From Pseudomonadota bacterium (lineage in GTDB: Bacteria > Pseudomonadota > Alphaproteobacteria > Caulobacterales > Caulobacteraceae): DNA of 5,302 nucleotides. Of this stretch, positions 1 to 4,946 are shown one piece after another. The stretch lies in the NCBI GenBank assembly GCA_023445955.1, contig JAEXJH010000161.1:1-5302 (forward strand), given 5' to 3'. Under the pieces are notes generated by a model. It did no database searches, was not told the origin of the DNA, and worked only from the letters and a program-made list of their open reading frames with translations. The position numbers and the translations under genes are program-made. Within the stretch, counting starts at the first letter, position 1, and the number at the start of each line of letters is the position of its first letter.

Positions 1-903
1 GGGGTGGGGGCCCCCCCCCGCCCCGCGACCTTTTTCCCGCAAGGCCCCGCGCGGGGTTCGGTGGTGCTCAGCCCCGGACGCAGCGAGCCGATCGAGAAGT
101 ATTTCGAGGTCGTCGAAGACCTCATCAGCCGCGGCTTCGCCGTGCTGCTGCACGACTGGCGAGGGCAGGGGCTGTCGGCCCGCGGCCTGCCGGACCGCCT
201 CAAGGGCCACGCCCTGGGCTTCAAGACCTTCATTTCCGACTACAAGGCGCTGCTTGATACGTTCGAGGCGCGCATGCCCAAGCCGTGGATCGCGGTCAGC
301 CATTCGATGGGGGGCTGCCTGACCATGCTGGCCCTGGCCCACGGTGAGACGCGCTTTGCCGCCACCGTCCTGTCCGCGCCGATGCTGGGCCTGAACACCG
401 CCGGGGTGCCGCCGTGGCTGGCCAAGCCCCTGGCCTGGACCATGTCGCGCGTCGGCCGGGCCGGCGACTATGTGTCGGCCGCCTACGACCCGCTGACCCA
501 GACCTTCCAGGGCGATGGCCTGACCCACGACGAGACGCGCTACGACCGCTACCAGGCCCAGCTGCGCGCCGATCCCGAGATCGCTCTAGGCGGCATGACC
601 TGGGGCTGGGCTGACTTCGCCATCTCGGCCTGCGCCTGGTTGCGGACCAGCAAGGGCGTGGAGGCTATCGCCACGCCCGTGACGATCGTCGGGGCCGAGC
701 TCGACAACCGCGTCCTGAGCGCCGACGCGGAATCGATCGCGGGCCGCATCCCCAAGGGCCGCTATGTCGAGGTCCCGGGCGCGTTCCACGAGATCCTGAT
801 CGAGACCGACGCCCGCCGCGCGATCTTCTGGCAAGCCTTCGACGAGACCGTCGATCCCGTCGCGCCGCGCGAGCCGCTTACTTCGCTGAACGCTTCAGAC
901 TGA
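1..903 (+). CDS. Alpha/beta-hydrolase, lysophospholipase (PldB-like) family, 5' end missing
   Basis: This is a serine hydrolase of the alpha/beta-hydrolase fold, resembling the lysophospholipase/monoacylglycerol lipase group; the true substrate cannot be read from the sequence. Counting from the GTG at base 4 (299 residues), the nucleophile elbow is S-H-S-M-G-G with Ser101. The probable acid is Asp234 in A-E-L-D-N, and the probable base is His262 in F-H-E-I-L. An H-D-W-R-G-Q-G-L-S segment (residues 50-58) is the typical oxyanion-side motif of this family. The frame is open to base 1, so the gene probably begins outside the window and the GTG is only the first possible start inside it. I see no signal peptide in the visible part. 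The last 26 bases overlap the 3' end of the convergent hisN-like gene. The family call is secure; the substrate is not. Confidence 0.88.
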   Translation, partial: GVGAPPRPATFFPQGPARGSVVLSPGRSEPIEKYFEVVEDLISRGFAVLLHDWRGQGLSARGLPDRLKGHALGFKTFISDYKALLDTFEARMPKPWIAVSHSMGGCLTMLALAHGETRFAATVLSAPMLGLNTAGVPPWLAKPLAWTMSRVGRAGDYVSAAYDPLTQTFQGDGLTHDETRYDRYQAQLRADPEIALGGMTWGWADFAISACAWLRTSKGVEAIATPVTIVGAELDNRVLSADAESIAGRIPKGRYVEVPGAFHEILIETDARRAIFWQAFDETVDPVAPREPLTSLNASD

Positions 904-1714
904 CCAGCGCCTCGTCCAGCGGACGGCGATCGCCGGAGATGACCATCTGGCCGCCGTTCGGGCCGACGGGCTCGCCACGCCAGTTGGTGACCAGGCCGCC
1001 GGCGCCTTCGATCAGCGGGATGGCGGCTTCGATGTCCCAGGACTTCAGGCCGGCCTCGATGACCATGTCCATCTTGCCCATGGCGACCATGGCGTAGGCA
1101 TAGGCGTCGCAGCCCAGGCGGGCCAGCTTGGCGGCCGCGCGCACCTGCAGCCAGGCGCCGCGCTCGGCGCCGTCGAAACAGGCGTCGGGATCGGTGGTGG
1201 CGATGACGGCGTCGGTCAGGTCGGCGCATTCGCGGACCTTGATCGGCGTGCTCTGGCCGCGCGACATCAGGCGCGAGCCGCCGGCGTGGCCGATGAACAG
1301 CTCGCCGACATAGGGCTGGCCGATCGCGCCCAGCACGGGGCGGCCTTGATGGCGCAGCCCGATCAGGGTGGTCCACAGCGGCAGGCCGGCAATGAAGGCG
1401 CGCGTGCCGTCGATCGGGTCCAGCACCCAGACGAACTCGGCGTCCGGGCGATCCTCGCCATATTCCTCGCCGATCACGCCGTGCTCGGGATAGCGTTCGC
1501 TGATCAGCTTGCGGATCGCCGCCTCGGCGCCACGGTCGGCTTCAGTCACCGGATCGAATGCGGCGTGACTGTCACGCGGGAGGTTCTTGCCGGCCCCCTT
1601 GTCCTCGAGCCCATGGTCGGCCCGGAACAACGGCAGGATCACCCCCGCGGACGCGCGGTTCAGATCGATGATGAAGGCGTCGAGCGCCGCGAGCGTATCA
1701 GCGGAAAGCGTCAT
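878..1714 (-). CDS. hisN: Inositol-monophosphatase-family phosphatase, probably histidinol-phosphatase HisN
   Basis: The 278-residue protein has the full length and motifs of the Mg2+-dependent inositol monophosphatase family. Residues 54-60 are D-P-V-T-E-A-D, residues 82-84 G-E-E (metal-ligand Glu), and residues 99-104 D-P-I-D-G-T (metal ligands Asp99 and Asp102). Residues 226-230 are W-D-I-E-A, with the third metal Asp at 227, followed by the G-A-G-G turn at 238-240. The D-P-V-T-E-A-D form and overall length fit the HisN branch, which converts L-histidinol phosphate to L-histidinol in the cytoplasm. Inositol or sugar-phosphate phosphatase activity remains possible. It lies 43 bases downstream of the XRE regulator on the same strand, so co-transcription is likely. 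No clear Shine-Dalgarno precedes the ATG; a hairpin occupies that place. Its last 26 bases overlap the convergent hydrolase gene. Confidence 0.85.
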   Translation of the reverse strand: MTLSADTLAALDAFIIDLNRASAGVILPLFRADHGLEDKGAGKNLPRDSHAAFDPVTEADRGAEAAIRKLISERYPEHGVIGEEYGEDRPDAEFVWVLDPIDGTRAFIAGLPLWTTLIGLRHQGRPVLGAIGQPYVGELFIGHAGGSRLMSRGQSTPIKVRECADLTDAVIATTDPDACFDGAERGAWLQVRAAAKLARLGCDAYAYAMVAMGKMDMVIEAGLKSWDIEAAIPLIEGAGGLVTNWRGEPVGPNGGQMVISGDRRPLDEALVSLKRSAK

Positions 1715-1715
1715 G

Positions 1716-1737
1716 GGCGGGGTTTAACGCCCCCGCC
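1716..1737 (-). promoter_or_regulatory. Perfect 7-bp inverted repeat directly upstream of the hisN start
   Basis: On the minus strand the message would read GGCGGGG, an 8-base loop GCGTTAAA, then CCCCGCC, one C, and the ATG. The all-G/C 7-bp stem should be stable and leaves a single base before the start codon. It lies between the XRE gene stop and hisN. There is no U-run after it, so it does not look like a plain intrinsic terminator. It may modulate hisN translation or stabilise the 3' end of a processed regulator message; that role is inference. Confidence 0.5.
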
Positions 1738-1758
1738 GCACGTACGCCACAACCGATC

Positions 1759-2148
1759 TTACGCGTCGGCGTGCTCGGGACCGCCGCCGTTCAGCGACTT
1801 GGCCAGGTCCAGCAGGCGACGGCGCGGACGCTCGCCCAGCAGGTAGTACGCGCGGATCAGATCCAGCGTCTCCTTGCGCGCGAACATTTCGCCGCCCTCG
1901 GCCGACTCGCCGGTCTGTTCGCGGCGAACGTCCGACAGGCCGTCGTAGAAGTAGCCGACCGGCACTTCCAGGGCCTCGGACAGCTGCCACAGACGCGCGG
2001 CAGAGATGCGGTTGGCGCCGCACTCGTACTTTTGAATCTGCTGGAACCGCACGCCAACGGCGCCCGCCAGTTGTTGCTGGGTCAAGCCCAGCAGACGACG
2101 GCGGCGACGCAGACGCTTGCCCAGATGCGTATCGATGTCGTTACCCAT
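1759..2148 (-). CDS. XRE-family helix-turn-helix transcriptional regulator
   Basis: This is a 129-residue DNA-binding protein. The N-terminal domain (residues 8-66) is a classic Cro/CI-type helix-turn-helix: T-Q-Q-Q-L-A (23-28) begins the first HTH helix, and R-F-Q-Q-I-Q-K-Y-E (34-42) covers the recognition helix. An Arg-rich stretch, K-R-L-R-R-R-R-R (11-18), precedes it. The C-terminal part (about 70-129) has no domain I recognise and ends in a Gly/Pro-rich tail. Similar short XRE proteins with an S-E-A-L-E-V-P-V-x-Y-F-Y segment are common in alphaproteobacteria, often in many copies per genome; I cannot assign a target. The start at 2148 is supported by an AGGGGG sequence ten bases upstream and by the domain beginning right after it. 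The same frame stays open upstream, but only as antisense of the acyltransferase gene. It is divergent from the acyltransferase and probably leads an operon with hisN. Confidence 0.88.
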   Translation of the reverse strand: MGNDIDTHLGKRLRRRRRLLGLTQQQLAGAVGVRFQQIQKYECGANRISAARLWQLSEALEVPVGYFYDGLSDVRREQTGESAEGGEMFARKETLDLIRAYYLLGERPRRRLLDLAKSLNGGGPEHADA

Positions 2149-2158
2149 GGAAGCCGTG

Positions 2159-2165
2159 CCCCCTA
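2159..2165 (-). promoter_or_regulatory. Ribosome-binding site of the XRE regulator gene
   Basis: On the minus strand the sequence TAGGGGG lies ten bases before the ATG at 2148. It supports this start over any further upstream in the same open frame. Confidence 0.5.
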
Positions 2166-2177
2166 GCTTTTCTCGAC

Positions 2178-2196
2178 CCGTCCCGAAACGGAACGG
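2178..2196. repeat. Imperfect 8-3-8 inverted repeat, possible operator
   Basis: CCGTCCCG and CGGAACGG flank a 3-base AAA centre; seven of eight positions pair, with one G/T-type mismatch. It lies about 30 bases upstream of the XRE regulator start, a suitable place for autoregulation by an XRE dimer. It could instead be part of a leader hairpin. No second copy was found in this region. Confidence 0.35.
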
Positions 2197-2274
2197 TCTG
2201 GGCTGACAGCCGCAAGTCGCGTGCCGGGCGAAGCGACGTTGCGCGGGACGTGTCCGCAAGCCTACTAAGGGCTC

Positions 2275-3219
2275 ATGTCGGATAAGCGTCAGCCCTGGGT
2301 GCAGGACCTTCTGTGGCGGTTGGAGGCCCTGGGCTTCGACCTCTTTATCGGCGCGGTGCGCCTGATGGGCGTGGATCGCGCCTCGGACTTCGGCGGCTGG
2401 TTGGGCCGTACGTTCGGACCGATGAGCGGCGCGCACAAGGTCGCGACCCGCAACCTGAAGCTGGCCTTCCCGGAAAAGGACGCCGCCTGGCACGCCAGGA
2501 TCCTGGACGAGCAGTGGGAGGGCCTTGGACGCTCGTTCGCCGAATTTCCGTTGATGGACAAGATCTTGCCGTCGACCGGCCGGGTCGAGGTGGTCAATGC
2601 CGAGCGCCTGGTCGAGATCGCCAACAGCAAGGTCCCGGTGGTGTTCGTCTCGGGCCACCTGTCCAACTGGGAGGTCATGCCGGCGGCCATCGTCGATAGC
2701 GGCGTGATCTGCGAGATGACCTATCGCGCGGCCAACAATCCCTATGTCGACAAGCGCATTCGCGACAGCCGGTTCCGCTATGGCGTGCGCCTGTTCGCGC
2801 CCAAGGGCGGCGACGGATCGCGTGAATTGCTGAAGGGGATGATGGAGGGCCGGTCGGTCGCGCTGATGAACGATCAGAAGTTCAACAGCGGCGTGGCGGC
2901 CCCGTTCTTCGGCCACGACGCCCGCACCGCGCCCGCCCCGACGCGGATGGCGATCCGTTTTGGCACGGTGCTGCAGACCATGTCGGTGCAGCGGGTGAAG
3001 GGGGCCTATTTCCGGGCGGTGGTGCACGAGCCGATCGTTCCGCCCAGCACGGGCGACCGCACGGCCGACATCGAGGCCGGGGTGCGGATGATCAACGCCT
3101 TCATGGAAGATCGCATCCGCGAGCGGCCGGCGGAGTGGTTCTGGGTCCACCGTCGTTGGCCGAACGAGGTCTATGCGGAACTGGCCGAGCGCGAACGCGA
3201 GCGCGCCGCGGACGCCTAG
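2275..3219 (+). CDS. Lysophospholipid acyltransferase, LpxL/HtrB family (lipid A secondary acylation)
   Basis: The 314-residue protein matches the LpxL/HtrB family in length and motifs. These inner-membrane enzymes transfer a secondary acyl chain from acyl-ACP to a lipid A precursor. The catalytic HX4(D/E) motif is H-L-S-N-W-E with His128 and Glu133. A conserved N-D-Q-K segment lies at 199-202, and the family's C-terminal signature W-F-W-V-H-R-R-W-P is at 288-296. Residues 12-33 are partly hydrophobic and may anchor the protein, though this is weaker than a typical membrane helix. The ATG at 2275 fits the family N-terminus. The gene stands alone on the plus strand, divergent from the XRE regulator and convergent with the receiver gene, with which it shares the bases CTAG at the two stops. 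Which acyl chain or position it acts on, or whether it acts on another lipid, cannot be told; I therefore give no gene symbol. Confidence 0.88.
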   Translation: MSDKRQPWVQDLLWRLEALGFDLFIGAVRLMGVDRASDFGGWLGRTFGPMSGAHKVATRNLKLAFPEKDAAWHARILDEQWEGLGRSFAEFPLMDKILPSTGRVEVVNAERLVEIANSKVPVVFVSGHLSNWEVMPAAIVDSGVICEMTYRAANNPYVDKRIRDSRFRYGVRLFAPKGGDGSRELLKGMMEGRSVALMNDQKFNSGVAAPFFGHDARTAPAPTRMAIRFGTVLQTMSVQRVKGAYFRAVVHEPIVPPSTGDRTADIEAGVRMINAFMEDRIRERPAEWFWVHRRWPNEVYAELAERERERAADA

Positions 3220-3734
3220 ATCTCCAGCGTGCCGGAGACGGCGTCCTTCTCGCCCGAGCGGCGGAAGGGGCCGGTATAGTGCGGATCGACCCGGCGACGG
3301 CGGCAGGGGCCGAAATAGTCCTCCGAGCGAATGAACGGCCGCTGGTGGAAGATCACCGTGTTGATCCGATCCAGCAGCGAGCGGGCCGTCACCGGCTTGA
3401 CCACGACCTCGGTCACGCCCGCGTCGCGGGCCTCGAACACGCGGTGACGCTCGGCGAAACCCGTCAGCATGATGATCGGCAGGAACGGGTCGACGCTGTC
3501 GGGCGAGTTGCGGACCAGCTGGGTGAACTGCACCCCGTCCAGCGGGCTCATCTTGAAGTCGACGATGGCGATGTCGGTCTGCCAGTCGCGCAGGATCTGC
3601 AGGCCTTCGGCCCCGTCCATGGCCTCGCGAATGTGTCGAACGCCTACGCCCTTGAGGATCGCCGAGACGATCGAGCGGATATGCTGGTTATCGTCCACCA
3701 GCAAAAAGCGCAGCTTTTCCAGGGCCGCCGACAT
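3216..3734 (-). CDS. Single-domain response regulator (CheY-like receiver) with basic C-terminal tail
   Basis: The 172-residue protein carries a receiver domain at about residues 8-127. The acidic pair is Asp14-Asp15, the phospho-acceptor Asp59 (I-V-D-F), the switch Thr91 (M-L-T-G), and Lys113 is followed by Pro114. It should be phosphorylated by a histidine kinase or phosphotransfer protein, but none is encoded nearby, so it is an orphan. There is no DNA-binding output domain. A tail of some 45 residues follows, rich in Arg, with two copies of Y-x-G-P-x-R-R at 140-146 and 153-159. From memory, alphaproteobacterial relatives carry a similar tail, usually with F-G-P-D-R-R-R; here a Cys (144) takes the Asp position. 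The ATG at 3734 is preceded by GAGGAGG at a ten-base spacing. Its stop overlaps that of the convergent acyltransferase. Confidence 0.9.
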   Translation of the reverse strand: MSAALEKLRFLLVDDNQHIRSIVSAILKGVGVRHIREAMDGAEGLQILRDWQTDIAIVDFKMSPLDGVQFTQLVRNSPDSVDPFLPIIMLTGFAERHRVFEARDAGVTEVVVKPVTARSLLDRINTVIFHQRPFIRSEDYFGPCRRRRVDPHYTGPFRRSGEKDAVSGTLEI

Positions 3735-3867
3735 GCAGGCGCCGCCTCCTCAAGGACCATGCGGGAAGACGGGCCCCCGAAGTCGCTCCCCCTGCGTCCC
3801 CATGTCCCGTATGGCGGCATTGCTACATAACGTTTGAAATTCGCGCCAGGGGCGAAAGGGCAGAAAT
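3735..3867 (-). promoter_or_regulatory. Intergenic region upstream of the receiver gene
   Basis: This 133-base gap lies between the M23 peptidase stop and the receiver start, both on the minus strand. A notably A/T-rich patch at about 3821-3842, containing AACGTT and TTATGTAG on the minus strand, is the most likely promoter location, though no consensus boxes are clear. Just after the peptidase stop is a weak GC hairpin (CGCC at 3844-3847 with GGCG at 3851-3854) without a U-run, so termination there is unproven. Two GAAATTC copies occur at 3836-3842 and 3863-3869. Confidence 0.45.
3745..3751 (-). promoter_or_regulatory. Strong ribosome-binding site of the receiver gene
   Basis: GAGGAGG on the minus strand, ten bases before the ATG at 3734. 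It is the clearest Shine-Dalgarno in the window and fixes the start of the response regulator. Confidence 0.65.
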
Positions 3868-4719
3868 TCAGCCCCGGAACGGTCCAGCGCCGACCATCAG
3901 GGACGGATCCAGGTTGCGTCCGCGCCACTTCATGCGCCAGCAAAGGTGCGGCCCGGTGGCCCGGCCTTCCTTGCCGGTCTCGGCGATCAGCTGGCCCTGC
4001 TTGACGTAAGTGCCTGCCGGAACAAGGATTTTCGACAGGTGCAGATAGGCGGTGACCAGCCCCTGGCCGTGATCGACCAGAACGAGACCGCCCTCATAAT
4101 GCAATCCGGTCTCGGCGAAGCAGACCAGGCCACCGGCCGGCGCGCGCACGGGCGTGCCCACCGGCGTGGCTAGGTCAACCCCATAATGGGGACGCTTGGG
4201 CTCGCCGTTGAGGATGCGCTGGCCGCCAAAGCGAGCCGAACGGCGCGCGCCTACAACCGGAAGTATGAAGCCGTCGCGGAAGCCCTCGAGATCGGCCTGA
4301 CTCGCAAAGCCGGCGACCTTGCGGACGTTCTCGGCGGTGATGCGCGCCAGCAGGGCCGGGTCGGTGGGCGTCACCTGTTCCGGCGGCAGGCCGTCGATGC
4401 GCTGGATGTCGAAATCGCCGACCGCGATGGTCCGCTCATCGGTGGCCGATCCATCGGCGGTGGTGACGGTCAGCTTGCTGGCCGGCGGGGCGTCGCGGTC
4501 GAAGCCGATCACGAACCAGCCGTTGGCCGAGGCTGTGGTCTGCACCAGGCCATCGATATCGATCAGCGCGCGCGGCGTGGTGCGGCCGACGGCGTAGCCG
4601 CCCTGTACGAACTTGCCCGTCAGCGACAGGCCCGGCGCGGCGGCGCGGGTCGAGGTTGCGAAAGCTGCGGAGGCCGGAAGCGCGGCGAGGACCGCGCGGC
4701 GGCTCAGGCCCCTTGCCAA
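3868..4719 (-). CDS. M23-family (LytM-type) metallopeptidase, exported, probable TTG start
   Basis: This is a predicted periplasmic peptidoglycan endopeptidase or an activator of amidases. I chose the TTG at 4719 (283 residues). It places M-A-R-G-L-S-R-R-A-V-L-A and a hydrophobic Ala-rich stretch (residues 9-22) at the N-terminus, a good twin-arginine-like signal followed by a likely cleavage near T-R-A-A-A. The same frame is open to an ATG at 4818, but that stretch is an out-of-frame reading of the DUF2093 gene. The M23 domain occupies about residues 150-275: H-Y-G-V-D with Zn ligands His178 and Asp182, A-Y-L-H with His227, and G-P-H-L-C-W with His258. The last motif is normally H-x-H; here Cys260 stands where the third Zn-ligand His is expected. 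The segment before the domain (30-145) is a beta-rich region I cannot name. The gene overlaps the upstream DUF2093 gene by 16 bases and probably shares its operon. Confidence 0.85.
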   Translation of the reverse strand: MARGLSRRAVLAALPASAAFATSTRAAAPGLSLTGKFVQGGYAVGRTTPRALIDIDGLVQTTASANGWFVIGFDRDAPPASKLTVTTADGSATDERTIAVGDFDIQRIDGLPPEQVTPTDPALLARITAENVRKVAGFASQADLEGFRDGFILPVVGARRSARFGGQRILNGEPKRPHYGVDLATPVGTPVRAPAGGLVCFAETGLHYEGGLVLVDHGQGLVTAYLHLSKILVPAGTYVKQGQLIAETGKEGRATGPHLCWRMKWRGRNLDPSLMVGAGPFRG

Positions 4720-4919
4720 CGCTTCAGCGCCTCGGCGGGACCGGCATAGGCTTCTTGGTGCTCGGGGCTCCAGTAGCGCAGGGCGTCCAGGGGGATCTGC
4801 TTGTTCGTGATGGCGCACAGCACGAAGCGGCCAGGGCTGAGCACGGCATATTCGCCGTCGCCATAGTGCAGGACGGCCAGGCCGTCGGACTTGCCGAGAT
4901 CACGATCGAAAGCGTTCAT
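4704..4919 (-). CDS. DUF2093 family small protein of unknown function
   Basis: The 71-residue protein matches, from memory, the alphaproteobacterial DUF2093 family in length and in its core: L-H-Y-G-D-G-E-Y-x-V-L-S-P-G-x-F-V-x-C-A-I-T at about 17-38, then I-P-L-D-x-L-R-Y-W-S (42-51) and Q-E-A-Y-A (55-59). No function is known to me. A single Cys (35) lies beside the T-N/G-x-x-I-P-L turn. There is no signal peptide or membrane segment, so it should be cytoplasmic. It starts 27 bases after the xseA stop and its end overlaps the start of the M23 peptidase, which indicates a co-transcribed and perhaps translationally coupled set. The ATG at 4919 is the natural start; only a weak AGAGTAAG precedes it. 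Confidence 0.85.
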   Translation of the reverse strand: MNAFDRDLGKSDGLAVLHYGDGEYAVLSPGRFVLCAITNKQIPLDALRYWSPEHQEAYAGPAEALKRWQGA

Positions 4920-4946
4920 AAGCTTACTCTACGCCAGGACGGGACT

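Larger units (their letters stand above)
2149..2274. promoter_or_regulatory. Divergent intergenic region between XRE regulator and acyltransferase
   Basis: This 126-base non-coding gap separates two divergent genes, so it should hold promoters for both. I could not find a convincing -35/-10 pair of the usual alphaproteobacterial type on either strand. Visible elements are the regulator's ribosome-binding site, an imperfect inverted repeat at 2178-2196, and a small GGAC-GT-GTCC repeat at 2246-2255 nearer the acyltransferase. An AAGGG at 2267-2271 sits only three bases before the acyltransferase ATG, a short spacing for a ribosome-binding site. Confidence 0.55.

Noticed and set aside
1286..1846. 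Plus-strand open frame of 186 codons opposite hisN and the regulator
   Set aside because: It lies antisense to well-supported genes and its composition is that of a shadow frame in high-GC DNA.
2190..2214. GGAAC box as the -35 of an ECF sigma factor promoter (GGAAC-N16-CGTT) before the acyltransferase
   Set aside because: At the required spacing the sequence is CGCA, not CGTT.
2149..3150. A long minus-strand frame continuing upstream of the XRE regulator to 3150, which would make a 463-residue protein
   Set aside because: The added part is antisense to the acyltransferase gene, has a His/Arg/Ala-rich shadow composition and no domain, while the regulator has its own start and ribosome-binding site.
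3787..3808. Three TCCC copies in the region upstream of the receiver gene
   Set aside because: The spacings differ (10 and 8 bases) and the units are too short to separate from GC-rich background.
3135..3830. Plus-strand open frame of 231 codons opposite the receiver gene
   Set aside because: It mirrors the receiver gene on the other strand; no family resemblance and no ribosome-binding site seen.
3840..3855. Hairpin just after the M23 peptidase stop as an intrinsic terminator
   Set aside because: The stem is only four to six pairs with a bulge in some foldings, and no U-run follows on the minus strand.
730..4303. GANTC methylation sites (730, 1904, 2034, 4299) as cell-cycle regulatory elements
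   Set aside because: All those I found lie inside coding regions, none in the intergenic promoter regions.
4186..4749. Plus-strand open frame of 187 codons opposite the M23 peptidase gene
   Set aside because: Antisense to a gene with clear motifs, no recognisable domain, Ala/Arg/Gly-rich as expected for a shadow.
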